In this document: one piece after another, positions 49,001-61,848 of the stretch | How positions within the stretch are numbered: position 1 is the first letter of the stretch | Layout: each line of letters begins with the position of its first letter | Source of the DNA: Sclerurus mexicanus | Taxonomy: Eukaryota; Chordata; Aves; Passeriformes; Furnariidae | Direction of reading: 5' to 3' | Assembly (NCBI GenBank): GCA_013396755.1 | Contig: VWZF01005682.1 | Location: 430,050-494,049 of the forward strand | DNA: 64,000 nt | Notes under the pieces: generated by a model | What the model was told of the DNA's origin: nothing | Seen by the model: the letters and a program-made list of their open reading frames with translations, nothing else | The model's database searches: none | Program-made: the position numbers and the translations under genes

Positions 49001-52000
49001 ATTGTGTGCAGTTTTGAGCACCACAATATAGGAAAGATGTTAAGCTCTTAGAGGGTGTCTGAAGGAGGGCAATGAAGACGGCTTCTGGAGGGGAAGCCAT
49101 ATGAAGAGCAGCTGAGAGCACTTGGTCTGTTCAGCCTGGAGAAGAGGAAACTGAGGGGAGACCTCATTGCAGTCAAGAACTCCCTTGTGAGGGGAAGAGG
49201 AGGGGTAGGCACTGATCTCTGTGGTGACCAGTGACAGGACCTGAGGGAATGGCCTGAAGTTGTGTCAGGGGAGGTTTGGGTTGGATATCAGAGAAAGGTT
49301 CTTCCCCCAGAGGGTGGCTGGGCACTGGAACAGGCTCCCCAGGGCAGTGGTCACAGCACCAAGCCTGACAGAGCTCAGGAAGGGTTTGGATGATACTCTC
49401 TGGCACATGGTGTGACTCTTGGGGATGGTCCTGTGCAGGGACAGGAGTTGGACCCAATGACCCTTGTGGATCCCTTTCAACTCAGCATATTCTGTGATTC
49501 TGCATGATTCTATGTTTGGCTTTTGCTAAACTGGCAGGGATTTTGGCAGACTGGGAGATCTGATGTCTCTGCTGAACAGTGACTGAGGCTTCCTGGCCTA
49601 AGCCAGTTTTTCACCAGTGCTGCTGTACTATAGATTAGCTGGGTGTGGTGGCTGCTTTGCTGGTGCCAGTTTGTAGGAGGCGTCTCAGCATCCAGCAGTA
49701 GATATTGGCTACCAAAGCCCCGCACCACCTCTTTCATGGTTTTTTTTCTGATTGGCAGAAGCAGAGGCTGGAACACCATTCTGCACCTTCTCCATTGGAT
49801 CATCTTTGAGTTCATGGCAGCCAAGACAGGGAAGACGAGAAAGGCTAAGCCTGCTTCCCTACTTTTGCATGAACTGGAGTTGTTCCAAGTATCTGTGCTT
49901 TACCAAACACCCTTGTTTTTTAGGGATGAAGTTTTGTGGGCTCTTCCACAGACAGATGAACAAGTTGAAGCCCTTCAGGATTTACTGAACAACACTGAGG
50001 TAAACAGATTCTTCTGGCTCTCTGGTCTCTAGGTGCCCCAAGTGCCCTAATACTGCTTCTCCTCCAAAAGAAAATTTTATCCCACTTTCATTCACTTGTA
50101 CTAATACAGCAACTCAGCAAATGCTTGGTTTTCATTGCTCCACTATGTCCTGATTTACATGAGGAGACCCCTCCATAATGTTATAGTAATTAATTATATC
50201 AGAGCTCATATTTCTACAATTGATTTTGTGTATTAAGACACTGCAAAATTGGCAAAGCACCAAAACACAGTAAACAGACATACATTTCCTAGGGAATCTC
50301 AGCACTTTTAATCAATGCAATTTTGACCTACATGGCTTGCATACCTTTGAAAATTAGGACTGGATTTTTGTGGTGTTTTCCTCAAAGTAGCATTTAGAAG
50401 GTTTGTTTCAGATGACTGAGAGCTTTCAGTGGTGTCTATGCCCAGTCTTTCTCTGTCTTTCTTGGCTCCTATTTATTCTGTGTCATCCCAAAATCCTACT
50501 GGGCTTCTACTGTCCATACTAGCATCTTCTGATCCTTCCCTTAAGTTCTTAAAAACCTTTTGATAACATTCCTTGCTCTTTTTCACCTCCACAACTCAAC
50601 CCACATATCAATCTCTTTCGTTGAACCAATATAAATCTCCCCTCCTTTAAGTTTTCCTTACTACTGTAATTCTTCACTTTCTCATACAGAGGAGCCCCAA
50701 GTCAGGAAGATCAGTACACTCAGTACAGAGAGAACATGTGGTGGTTCCTATTCCTACCAAGTCACTTATGTGAATATAAAAACCAAACATTTTTCATGCA
50801 TTATAAACTGGACAATCTTTTTTTTTCCTATGGCTATAAATTAGACAAGTTATAGGAATAAAAGAGAACCGGAGTGGGAAAAGGAAGGGCAATAGGAGAT
50901 GGAAATGGAAAGGGAAAGGAAAATAGAAAGGGAAAGAGAAAGGGAAGACACAAACAATACCTCCCAATAAATTTTAATGGCTACAATCTAGCAAAAAAAG
51001 AAGCAACTGAAAACTAGCATCTTAGAAGAGGAATTACAATTATGGGTGCTACTCCTGCAAAAGTTGGAAAGTAAAAACATAAAACAAAGAAAACACTTTG
51101 TTCTTATAACAGAAACACTGCATGTAGCATCCATCAGAAGACCTAGATATAGGAACATTTACAAGAGCCTTTGTAGCTGCCCCTGGGGCAGGATTGACCA
51201 TTGCTGATGATAGGTAAGGAGAACAATAATCATATTCATTACCAAAGCTTCCCATTTATCACCATTCATTGCTCCTCTGCTACCTCAGATGTATTAATCC
51301 AGAGTCCTTTAGTTTTCCTTACTCTCAATTCAAAGAATGTCTACACCAAAGAGAAACTAAGTTTGAACTGGTGCATGTCAGCGCAGACAGCAAGGCAACA
51401 GGGACAGTGGTGCTGGGGAGCTAAGCGTCCAGATTGCTTCTTGGATGGGTTTTCCAAATAATGCCCATCCATGTGATGCTCTCACTACTCCGCCAATAAT
51501 GTCTGAGATGGGTACACTGAGACTAGCTCAGCCATTTGTAGCACCCTGCAGTTATACATACAAGGGCCAAATGTTTTACCACTTATTGCTCCGAAGTCTT
51601 TTGGATTAAAAGCCTGGATGAGTTTTCTGTATGATATTACAGACATGTTCTCTCTTGAGAAATGAGTGAGGTAAACAGTTGACAGCTGGTACATGTCTGG
51701 AAACATGGTGCCCTAAATGGGACACAATATTCCTGGTGCAACTGCGCCAGAAAGGGTTAAAAAAACCCTGTTGTCTGGTAACTCCATTCTGTATCATGCC
51801 ATAAAAATGCATACAACAATTATGCTGATTTTTTCCACATTCTAATTTTATGCCTTATTTTCTGCTGTCACCCCTAGATCTTTTTGTATTATTAGTTCTA
51901 AAGTTTCAGTCTTTTATTGAACATGTTGGTTTCAGATTTTATTATTGTAAAATATTTAATTTTACCAAGGAGAATCTCATTTTCTTATTTTTCTCCCGTT

Positions 52001-55000
52001 TCTAATCTCTGTATTGCTGCTTCAACTTGACTTATATTCAGACCCCTTCTGGCATTTCTTTCCTCCCTGATCAAAGTCATCAGAGAATACAATAACTACA
52101 AAGACTAGTCTGATCTTCATTAATTCTCCAAATACCCTCAGGGAAAATAACTCTCAGCAGACTTGAAAACATGTAACATAATAACCAGATAAATATATCT
52201 ATTATACTAGAAATACTATCTCAGAAAAGGTTATGTTCCTGTCTTTGTTCTTGATTTATGAATTTATGTGCAGAAGTCATTATAAACATTTCTTAAATAC
52301 ACACATTTCATTTCCAGCAGCAGCAGAATGCTATAACATATCACAGGGAACATTAAACTGCTTGTTACAAGGGGTCTCTTAAATTGAAAACATATGCTTT
52401 GATTATTTTCAAAATGCTTATTGTTAGTGAGAATACTTTTCTTTCCTCAGTAACAAAAATAAAATGCTTTTGAAAAATTTGTAGGTCATTCTCTGGCAAC
52501 CTGTTGTGGTTGAAAACATCAAGAAGGACAGAGAAGTCCATTTCTATGTCAGGGCATCCAACATAAATAGTACAAAAGCTCAGTTAAGGCAACTGGACAT
52601 CCAACACAAGTATGTATTTTTTATTTGTTGTTGTGAATGTTTCTGTAAAGTTGTCATTTATTTAACAGGCGATTGTGCTCTTCCTTTGTTATTCAGAATC
52701 TTGATAGGAGATGTTCAAGGATTTATTGAAAAACAGACTGCCAATGACACAGTCAATCCACGCAGATCTTCTTCATATTATGAAAACTACCATTCAATGA
52801 AAGAAGTAAGATATTTTTATTGTAAACATCTGTAGATTGAAAGGTTGGAATTTGTCTCATGATTAAGAATGGAGATAAAGGGAAAGAAATCACCAACAGG
52901 TAGTAATTATCACTGTATTGCTCAACAATTGAGGGTTTTATTTATTGTAATGCTTTCCCAGAGAAAGAAAAATGCACCAGACAAAATCTCTGATACATGT
53001 ATTGCCTCACACTGCCATTCAAAGGCAGTTAATACAGAAGCAAAATGAAGTCACAAAACAAACATGTAAATATTTAAAACATTAAATGAATAATAATTTA
53101 ACCAAACAGAACTAAAGAGGAATTTCAGGCCTATATTTGGACTGTGTTGTGACTGTATGTTATCATTTGTTTCAAGAGAAATTAGAGTTAGGCAAGTGGT
53201 AAATGGGCTGAATTATTCGTTTTTCTTTACCATCAGGTAAAGAGGCAGGATTTTGAGAGGTAGAACGGATTTAAGTCACTTTCAGGGATGAAGGAAAACA
53301 ACAGAGAGAGTATCTATATACTAACTTCACCCTTGCAGATATATCATTGGATGGAAGAAGTAGTCAAAGTCCACTCTGATCTCCTGCAGAAAATATATAT
53401 TGGATCATCATATGAAAAGCGACCACTTTATGTCCTGAAGGTACAGCTGTGACTTACTGCAAAAACTTTCCAAGCAATAATGTAAGCAAGTGATGGGGCT
53501 TGGCCAGAACACTTCCCTAAATCTATACTTACATGCATATTTTTAGTGTTTTTTACAAGTTTCCTAAGTTGTTCTAGTAAGGTGCATTTGACAACATTGG
53601 GTTCCTTGTTGGGTCACAAAGAAGTTATCACATCTAGGCCATCATCCAAAGGCATGAAACATTGGCACAGTGGATACCCTCCTCTGTTGACTATGAAGCC
53701 AATCTAGTTTGCTGCCTTGGAGAGGTGATGATAGACTCACTTGACCTCAGGTCTTGCTGTAATCTCGTGTCTATGTTAAGACCTTGCAAGCAGCCTGAAT
53801 GTAGCCTCCTGACTGTATGTGAACATGACTGATGACTTCATCCTGGCCCAGGATCAGTCTGAGCTCTCCATACAAGGCAGATGCTGCTTCTTCCATCTTG
53901 GTTACCCTTTCACTTCTGCTTTTATGTGGTACCCTTTACAGTGGTGACATTTTAAATCAATTTCTCTTTTGGCAGATTTCTAAAAGCCAAGAAAAATTCA
54001 AAAGTGCCATATGGATCGACTGTGGTATCCACGCTAGAGAATGGATTTCTCCTGCTTTTTGCCTGTGGTTCATAGGCCATGTGAGTAGATAATCACATGT
54101 GATTACTGTTGTCAAAGCAAAGCAAAAAATCTTGATGCCATTTACCTTTGTCCAATTGCACTCTAAGCTCCATAAAGCCTTAATTCATTTACTTCCAACA
54201 TCAACACGTGAGATTTGTGTCTAACCTGCATACATACCAGTGAACATGAATGTGTATGTGTGTGTCTGTGTGTATGACAGAGAGACAGAAATTCACAGGG
54301 ATTGAATGCAAAGGAACTCAAATGCAATTTCAAGCATGAAAAAAGCTTCAAAGTATGTGCAGAAAATTCACCAGGGATGTTTATAATTATGAATGGTCAG
54401 GGATGGAGAGGGCATACTAGGACTAAGTCTATGCTGCACATGGATTCAAGAACTAGTCTTGGCTCCGGGTCAAGCAGCACGGAGTGGCTCATGTTCATAT
54501 TACTGCATCTGGCACTTCCTGGAGAAGACCAGAAGACACCCAGGGTGAGCTCAAACTGTCCTACAATCCTTGGCTCTTCCCTACATGTCTTTCGAGAGCA
54601 ATAGGTACCCCACACTTGCCTATTCCAGACATGGCATGGCTCAAAACCAGCATGCACACCAGCAATCTCTACTCACCACTTGCTGGGATGCTTCAGCTGC
54701 TGCTACTGCTCCTCCTGCCTCTGATTTTTATTTGTGCTCCTACTTTTTTCTGTATCTGCCTCATGCAGAGAATAAAGCCACACAAGCCACTTTCTTCTGA
54801 AGGTTATAGCCCTGCTAGAGACACCCTCGTTTCAGACCTCCAGAACATGACCAACAACAGACAGCCATGCACATAGTTCATGGGAACTAGAAAATCACAG
54901 ACGGGATGAACCTGTAGAATGGGCTCAGATTAACGAGTCTTGATGTGCAGCCACAGACCAAGAGTCACATCTATCTTAAATATTTTTAGTATCTTTAATA

Positions 55001-58000
55001 TCTGCACTGCTCAGGATACTTAACAAAGGTATGCCAAAAGATACAATATCAACAGTTTGCATCTGGATTTCAATATATTTTGCCTTGGTCTTTTTGAACC
55101 TAAGGTATCTCTGCTCAACTTTTTATGCTGTTGGTTCATTTCCTGGTATGGACCAGGAAAAAGCCTGGGCCAGACATGGTTGTCCACCTTGCTCTGTTAA
55201 TATTTTGAAATATTATTTATTGCTACTTTTTCACAAAAGTGAAGTTCACAGTAAAAATAAGCTAGATGAGATTGAGACTTCACAATCACCAGTACTGTAG
55301 TCAGAGAAACAACATAGAGAAATCCTTGAAACATGAATTATGGCTTGGCTGTGATGGAACTAAATAATGTTAATGTTAATAATAATAATAATAACGAAGT
55401 GTTTCTTCCTGTCATCAGTCACAACTATAAAGCCTCAATAACTATAACATTTGAAAGGATATTACAGGAGTAAGGGACAGATACAGCTGAATGTACCTTT
55501 TGACACACAGATAATTCCAGCCTTCAAGGTTCTTTTGGAGAGAAATGCATTTGCCCTTTTCATGCTGCTCCAAATAATTACCAGCTGTGCTGTCAATTTG
55601 CCAGTGACATGTCCCTGCAGCATTTTTCAGAAGTAACAAGCTGAACATTTAGGTTCTCCATCCTTTTGATCTAATTTACGTGCTTTAAATTAAAATTTTA
55701 TTTCTGTATCACTTCATGAAGTAACATTTAAAAACCTGACATTAATACATATCTGCACATACACATTAAAACCATCATGTCTCTCTAGCAAATCCTAGGC
55801 ATTCTTTATAATGGATCCACTCTTTATCATTTAATTTTGCTGTTAAGATTGTAGAAAGATTGACATTTCTCATTTAGTCAAAGGAAGTCCATTGCCTGAG
55901 GAAAACTGGGAAGGATTTAAAATGAAAGAAGGTGGTTTGAATAAGGCATAAGGGAAAAAAAAAAAAGAAACAAAAAATATGATTAAGGACTTAGTCTATT
56001 CTAATAGTAAAAAAATCCACTTATCTAGGTTAAAATTTACTCCTGCATCATGGACCAACAACCAGGTTAGGTATCACTAAAGCCTTCAAAATAAGCTGTG
56101 AGGCAAAATTAACAATGTAGATCTTACTGGCTCTTGTCATACATTTGCATTAAACTCATGATGCAACCAAAAGAAATAATGTTATATACTGCAGCCATTT
56201 GAAATGTTACTTGTTATTTTTGGGCTTGCTTTATTTTGTGCTACTTTTGTGGTACTTTGGGTGGGAGGGAGGGTTCCTATTATTTATGCAAGTAGCAAAA
56301 GCTCAAACTTTCCTATTAATAGGATTCAATTCTATCTCATGACTACCCATTAACACTAAAGGACTGGAGTGTATCTGATTGACTGTATCAATTCAATTCT
56401 TACCCTCTCCATGGCAGTTCTAAGCAAAGAGCTACTTTGCTATTCAGCAATTTCCGTGACGTGACGTGCCTTATCAGGAGGCAGACAAGTCTGATAATTG
56501 CACGATTATTTTACCATGCCACCAGGTGCCCTTCTAGGATGGTAAGAAAAACACTATTACGAATGCTTTTAATAAGTTCCTCTTGTGCTTTATAGGCAAT
56601 CCATGTGCGTGAGAGAGACCCAACCATGACAATGCTTCTGCAGCACTTTGATTTCTATGTCATGCCTGTGATGAATGTGGATGGCTACGAGTACACATGG
56701 AGCCATCCCTCTGTATGTAGACCTTTTTTGACAGGTTGTGCAATGTACTGATTTGCTATTTATGGGTACTATCACTGTACGCCCTTAGGACATAATTTTC
56801 ATCCTGGAACTGCACACCCCAAACTCTAAATTTGTGCTTGGAATTTCTGCATCTTTGCCCTATTTAAATCACAACAAATACAGCAAATATGTAGCATTTT
56901 ATCCACAGTACCTTTGCGTCTTACAAGCTGCTAGAAATGCATTTGGAAATTACAGAATCTCATCCTGGTATTTTAATACTTCCCGATGACAAGGAATGAC
57001 TGTGTCAGCCTTCAGGAGCAAGGTTATAAATACTGGCACAATCCAGCACAAGCTGAAGATTGTCCTACATCATCTAGAGCACGGCAAATAACTCACTTCT
57101 TACTCCTGCAAGGCAGGCCTCTACTCTGAGTACTTTTTGTTTGAGATAAACAAAGGTACAACAGGTATCTTTTGTCCAGGATTTTATTTGTTGGCTGGAA
57201 ATCCCAAGCTGTTGAGATGGTCCTTTGATTTTCAGATCCTTCACTCAAATTCTAAAAAAAAAAAAAAGAAAATCTCCTCCACTCTTACTCATTTAGCCTT
57301 CAACACAGCTTGGCTCACACTTGTATAACTGTGCACCATCACCTCAACAGCTGCACACTAAATTTCCAACTTTCCATGTGCTGGCAGCAAGGCCTACAGA
57401 AAGATTGTACTTGAGCTCATAAACTCACATACCTGGCAAAACTGTATGTCTTCTCCCCTCCTTTCACAGTCCAAATTCCATCGAAATCAGACCAGATGTG
57501 ATCACTTCTTATCCTGCCCTACATTTCCTTTTATCATCCAGCCTTGTTGGCAAGCAGACTGTGGTTTTAGAATCTTCCTTGGTTTTCATTGGCACTGTAG
57601 AGGCACTAGGAAAAAGTCACAGGGTGATGGAATGTTTTTTCAGTTTTTTTCCTGAACATGATTTGTGTGCCTCTTTCCTTAGAATCGCCTGTGGAGAAAA
57701 AGCCGCTCATCACACAGTAACAGCAAGTGCATTGGTACTGACATGAACAGGAATTTTGATGCACATTGGTGTGGTAGGACATAATTTTGTTCCTATGTTA
57801 CCCCACCTCGCTTTTAGCCTTTAAAATTCTTTATTTTGAAATAATTTTCATTTACCATTTAATGAAGGCAATATAAAGACAAATGCAGAGGAGTATCTGT
57901 TATGAACCAATGAAAGCTTCCTCTGCTTTTGATACTTTTTGCTGGGACTCTGGATTTTTTTCTCCCCAGATGACACACCAGGGAGTAGCCTCTTCCCAGC

Positions 58001-61000
58001 ACAACAGAGATCCAGGCCCTGGGATCCTGCCCCTTGCATCACACCATGACACACCTGGTGGAGGCTGTCGGTGGGAAGGAGGAAAGAGGGAAGAGATGGC
58101 CCTTGTCATGTCACCCAAGGCCTGTTGCACTATCCAGTAGAGTAGATGCTCCACCATGGTGTATGAACTGATCACCTCAGTTATCCTTCCACAATGCCTA
58201 GCAGATGAAGATTTTTTGGCTCTTAGTGTTCCTTGTGAAGGCTATATCACATTTACTTGCTGCAGGCATTTTAGTACCTAATAAGTTTTTAATAGTCTGC
58301 AGAATAGCTATCTTAAAATGCTACCTTACAGATCAGATCTGTCGTCATTCAGTGCTGACACTAATGTCCTATATGGCTTTCAGTCATTTTAGTCCATTGC
58401 TGAACCATCCATGGCTGTAATAGAAAAACATGCATTTTCTTCACTAACCACTAAAGATCCTGACTGCTTCCAGAAAGTTATTTGGCCTTATTCAGAAGAT
58501 AGTAGAAGTGGTGAATCCTAGTTGACTTCTCAATAGCTTGTTCTCATGTTTACTTAAAAACTTTCAATTTGTGTTTCTTCAGCTTCCCATTCTGAACTTG
58601 TTTCCCCCCAAGATTAAATAATCACTTAGAAATGCCTTTTTTCCTGTAGTTCTTCTAGATTTTAAGATGTGATCTCACAATCATTTGATGATTTTAAAAG
58701 CATATTCTTCCTCTCCTCTTAGACTTTTTATCCTGTCTTTCAACAATTTTTATCCTACACCTTCTCCAATTGTTTCCAAGTGCATAATAGATGAGAAATC
58801 CTAGTAGGCGCACATGGATTTCTACAAGCATGCAAATTCTTTTCTTAGCATGGCAGAATCCGTGATTTCTTGTGTATTAGCATCATACTCTGCTCTTTTA
58901 TTAGATGAACAGAAATGCAGAAACAAAGAAGGAGTAAAACTGTGTACTTTTGTTACAGGTCAAGGAGCATCTTCCTATGAATGTCAGGAGACATACTGTG
59001 GACCCTACCCAGAGTCTGAGCCTGAAGTGAAAGCAGTGGCTCGCTTTGTCAGAGATCACAAAGACACTATTAAAGCCTACATAACGATACACTCTTACTC
59101 CCAGTTGGTATTGTTTCCGTATTCTTACACTACGAACAAAAGCAAAGACCATGATGAGCTGGTAAGTCTTCCCAGCTCCTGAAGTTTCATATTTATTTCT
59201 GAACTACTCACCCTGATTGGTTACCCTTGTGATGAGGGAATCACAGTGCTCTGAGGATCAAGAATTACAGAATGGGATTTTTCTTGACGATCTTAACAAC
59301 TTAGTCTGGGCTAGTCTAGTAGTGTGTAAGTCAGCAACCTGCTTCTGAAGACTATGGGAAAATGAAAATATTTATTCCAGATTGATAACACATCAACACC
59401 TGATGTGTTGAAGCTGCTGCTAAAAGAGCAGAGGCATGTTGTTTTGGACACCTTGAAAAGACAGATATATGCAAATTCCTCATCTCATGTTGTATGGTTT
59501 ACACAAACTCTTGAAATTACTTGGGTGTGTAACTCTGAAAAACACCTTTCACATACCTAAGTCATGAAGTATTCTGGTGGGCACTTGTTACTTTTATTAT
59601 GTTTTTTTCTAGGGATACTTCTTTATGATAGTCTTAATGGTAGGATGGAAAACATGTCCTGCTTACATAGAATTTTACATTCTTGAGCCATCAAATCATG
59701 CAGTAAAAACTCCCCTGAAGACAGACAATGTTCAAAACAGAAAAGGTAGCTGCTCCTTTTCCCCCACTGACAATAAAACTCTGGGTTTGTCTGGATGTGG
59801 AAAGGATATCCAGGCTAAATTGGGATTTGCTAACACAGAATAGTCAAGGCACAGGAGTAGGCGGACAGCTTAGTTAGATTCTTCTTATGCAAAGATGTCA
59901 AAATCCCTAGAGCAAGGGATTCCCTCTCCTGCACTTTCTAGCTCACTTTCAGTGTTTCCTAAGCTCCAAGTGCAAAGGCAATGAATTCTGCTATTTGCAG
60001 CAAGGGCTTCTGCATAGAAGCAAGAAAGGAGCAGAAATCATGTTAAGGTGACAGGCTTTGGGATTTGCCACCTGGGAAGCCAGCGCATGTCTGAGGGGGA
60101 CAGGTCATTTCATACATCCAATGACATCAGGACAGACAGTAGGAGAGTTTATGGAGGACTGACATTTGCACACACTGCCATAATTTTTACTGCTTTTCAA
60201 TGTCAGCATCTACTGTGTCGCTTATTTTAATTTTTTAAAATCATATTTTAAAAAACATTTTGAAAAGAAAAGTTGTATATATGAGGACTGTAAAAAGTAC
60301 ACAAGTCCAATATAGCACTTCCTTTGGTAACTACTGCCAGTCAACACAAAAGAAACTTATTTCCGAATAACATATATATTCTGTGATGATTTGGTTACCG
60401 TTTAATTTCCTGAAACAAACTGTTTTATATACCACAATTTAAAAAGTATAGTTGTGAGTGAACAGTAATAATGCATTTCTGACTCTTTCCTTGTAAAGCA
60501 GAAAGAGGTACCCTAATTCTGGGCATTTAAGTCTTCTTTATGGCTTAAGAGCAGACTTGTCTCAATTAAAATATTTTCCTGTTGTTTTTGTCAATACCAT
60601 GTAAATCTACAGTGAGTTAAGTACTGTGGCAGAAAAGAAAATAAGACAAATGAGAACAAATGTTTTGACAACAGTTTACTGCCTGAAGTATATTTTTTAT
60701 CTATCTGCAGCAGAAATGTAATCTGTGACATTGGCATTTGCTGAAAATTTTTACCACACTATGTGGGTTTTCTAGAACCTTTTATAAAGAGTATTTAACT
60801 AATGCGAGATCCAGAGCACAGTGTAAGTAAATTCTAGCTGCACACATACTATTATCATAAGGCCTTAAAACTAATAATGTTTTGTTTAATTTCAGGAAAG
60901 TCTGGCAAAGAAAGCAGCTAAAGCTATAAAGAGGACAACACAGGAAACTTATAGACCTGGTCCTGGTGCACAAACAATCTGTAAGTATGGCTTTTCTGCA

Positions 61001-61293
61001 ACGACAGGCATGACAGTATATCCTTGCTGGCATCAGAAGACAGCTTTTGAACAGAAGACTGAAGTTCTGGTTTCAGGCAATTTATCTATTCTTCCCTTCC
61101 TCACATAGATTTAGCTCCTGGAGGGTCCGACGACTGGGCTTATGATCTTGGCATTAAATATTCTTTTACCTTTGAGCTACGAGACACAGGAACTTACGGA
61201 TTTTTGCTTCCTTCTCGTGAAATTAAGCCAACTTGCTTAGAAGCACTTTCTGCTGTGAAAGAGATAGCAAAACATGTTCTTCAAAATTTGTGA
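45993..61293 (+). CDS. CPB2: Carboxypeptidase B2 (TAFI, procarboxypeptidase U), complete coding region, 11 exons
   Basis: This is a secreted M14 zinc carboxypeptidase zymogen that, after thrombin-type cleavage, removes C-terminal Arg/Lys from fibrin and so slows plasmin formation. Exons: 45993-46069, 49924-49999, 52485-52609, 52697-52805, 53339-53440, 53976-54080, 56596-56712, 57683-57773, 58959-59161, 60896-60980, 61109-61293; all GT-AG and in phase, giving 424 residues against 423 in human. Signal peptide about 1-23; activation peptide to about R115/R116; zinc ligands H182, E185, H312; substrate residues R242, N259, R260, Y364; catalytic E386. D371 in GGSDDW is the basic-specificity (B-type) position, isoleucine in A-type enzymes. 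Identity as CPB2 rather than pancreatic CPB1 also follows from its place between LCP1 and the probable ZC3H13 promoter. The start ATG has A at -3; a second in-frame ATG lies two codons on. Confidence 0.95.
48915..49513 (+). repeat. CR1 LINE 3' end with intact octamer tail
   Basis: It has the full CR1 3' order: GTGGCCTCATCTGGAATATT, CTGTTCAGCCTGGAGAAGAG, TTTGGGTTGGATATCAGAGA, AACAGGCTCCCCAGGGCAGT, GGAGTTGGACCCAATGACCC, then ATTCTGTGATTCTGCATGAT and TCTATG. It is the best preserved CR1 end here, in CPB2 intron 1, 0.4 kb before exon 2. Confidence 0.95.
49924..49999 (+). CDS. CPB2: CPB2 coding exon 2 (activation peptide, residues 26-51)
   Basis: It encodes RDEVLWALPQTDEQVEALQD and LLNNTE, matching the human segment that ends NLTTTYE. 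The sequon N48-N-T is in the activation peptide. The 3.9-kb intron before it carries a CR1 copy. Confidence 0.93.
50872..50949. repeat. Purine-rich (GGGAAA)-type tract
   Basis: About 78 bases almost free of pyrimidines on the + strand, built of GGAAA/GGGAAA units, in CPB2 intron 2. Confidence 0.9.
52485..52609 (+). CDS. CPB2: CPB2 coding exon 3 (activation peptide)
   Basis: It encodes VILWQPVVVENIKKDREVHF and then YVRASNINSTKAQLRQLDIQ. The sequon N79-S-T is present. Phase 2 at GTATGT. Confidence 0.94.
52697..52805 (+). CDS. CPB2: CPB2 coding exon 4 (activation site)
   Basis: It encodes ILIGDVQGFIEKQTANDTVN and then PRRSSSYYENYHSMKE. The activation cleavage aligns with R115; R116 makes it dibasic. 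Sequon N109-D-T. The intron before it is only 87 bases. Confidence 0.95.
53339..53440 (+). CDS. CPB2: CPB2 coding exon 5 (start of the catalytic domain)
   Basis: It encodes IYHWMEEVVKVHSDLLQKIY and then IGSSYEKRPLYVLK. It is an exact 34-codon exon, phase 0 at both ends. Confidence 0.95.
53976..54080 (+). CDS. CPB2: CPB2 coding exon 6 (HxxE zinc motif)
   Basis: It encodes ISKSQEKFKSAIWIDCGIHA and then REWISPAFCLWFIGH. H182 and E185 of H-A-R-E are the first two zinc ligands, and R184 is the Arg71 equivalent. Confidence 0.97.
54250..54275. repeat. (TG)n microsatellite
   Basis: An interrupted TG repeat in CPB2 intron 6, followed by a short GA-rich run. Confidence 0.85.
55366..55395. repeat. (TAA)n microsatellite
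   Basis: Two TAATGT units followed by about six TAA units, in CPB2 intron 6. Confidence 0.9.
56596..56712 (+). CDS. CPB2: CPB2 coding exon 7
   Basis: It encodes AIHVRERDPTMTMLLQHFDF and then YVMPVMNVDGYEYTWSHPS. The exon end is two residues longer than in human (W-S-H-P-S against W-K-K). It is phase 0 at both ends. Confidence 0.93.
57683..57773 (+). CDS. CPB2: CPB2 coding exon 8 (substrate-binding arginines)
   Basis: It encodes NRLWRKSRSSHSNSKCIGTD and then MNRNFDAHWC. R242 is the Arg127 equivalent; N259 and R260 bind the substrate carboxylate. Phase 1. Confidence 0.96.
58959..59161 (+). CDS. CPB2: CPB2 coding exon 9 (third zinc ligand)
   Basis: It encodes GQGASSYECQETYCGPYPES, then EPEVKAVARF, then AYITIHSYSQLVLFPYSYTT. 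H312 is the third zinc ligand. The position of human Arg302 is threonine (T326). Confidence 0.96.
60896..60980 (+). CDS. CPB2: CPB2 coding exon 10 (dynamic flap region)
   Basis: It encodes ESLAKKAAKAIKRTTQETYR and then PGPGAQTI. It is the region that makes active human TAFI unstable and is the least conserved part of this protein. Phase 1. Confidence 0.93.
61109..61293 (+). CDS. CPB2: CPB2 coding exon 11 (specificity pocket, catalytic glutamate, stop)
   Basis: It encodes YLAPGGSDDWAYDLGIKYSF and then TFELRDTGTYGFLLPSREIK, ending HVLQNL and TGA. D371 gives basic specificity, Y364 is the Tyr248 equivalent, and E386 is the catalytic base. Confidence 0.97.
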
Positions 61294-61750
61294 TGTTGAA
61301 TATAATTTATTCCAGCATGACTGCACTTAGTTATAAAAGTAATAACAAAGCTTGCCGCCTTATTATTTCTACATAGCCAGAAAAAAAAAAAAGACTGCAC
61401 CCCCTATATTTTACGATACACCACACTTTTTCAACCATACTTATATACCTACACCTGCAACGGTATCTCAGTGCACCACATATATATAGAGAGAAGACTC
61501 TATAAGGGGAAAATAGCACAGATGTCCCACTAGATGATGAGAACTCCAGGTGATGAAGCCTCGAATGGGCCTTTTACTGGCACGCATCATACTGGGCAGA
61601 CTCCATCCATTTTGGTCACTTGAGTTATTCCCGGATTTCCTTCCAGGGAAACAACCCTGCTCATCATTTCTGCTGTCAAATAAAAAGGATGTTCACATGA
61701 GAACTTCTTGCTGCACGTTTCAATAAAGTCAAGGACACACAGGTGGCCAA
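61294..61750 (+). other. CPB2: CPB2 3' UTR with two poly(A) signals
   Basis: AATAAA occurs at 61679-61684 and 61722-61727, about 390 and 430 bases past the stop, in an otherwise unremarkable A-rich stretch. Confidence 0.6.
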
Positions 61751-61848
61751 ACCAGTAAGGGGGAGCTGCCCACAGGCACCTCCACTACAATTAGCCAAAT
61801 GCATTTATCCTGCAGCCAAGGGTTTGTGTGAAAAGAGGCCTGACGGCT

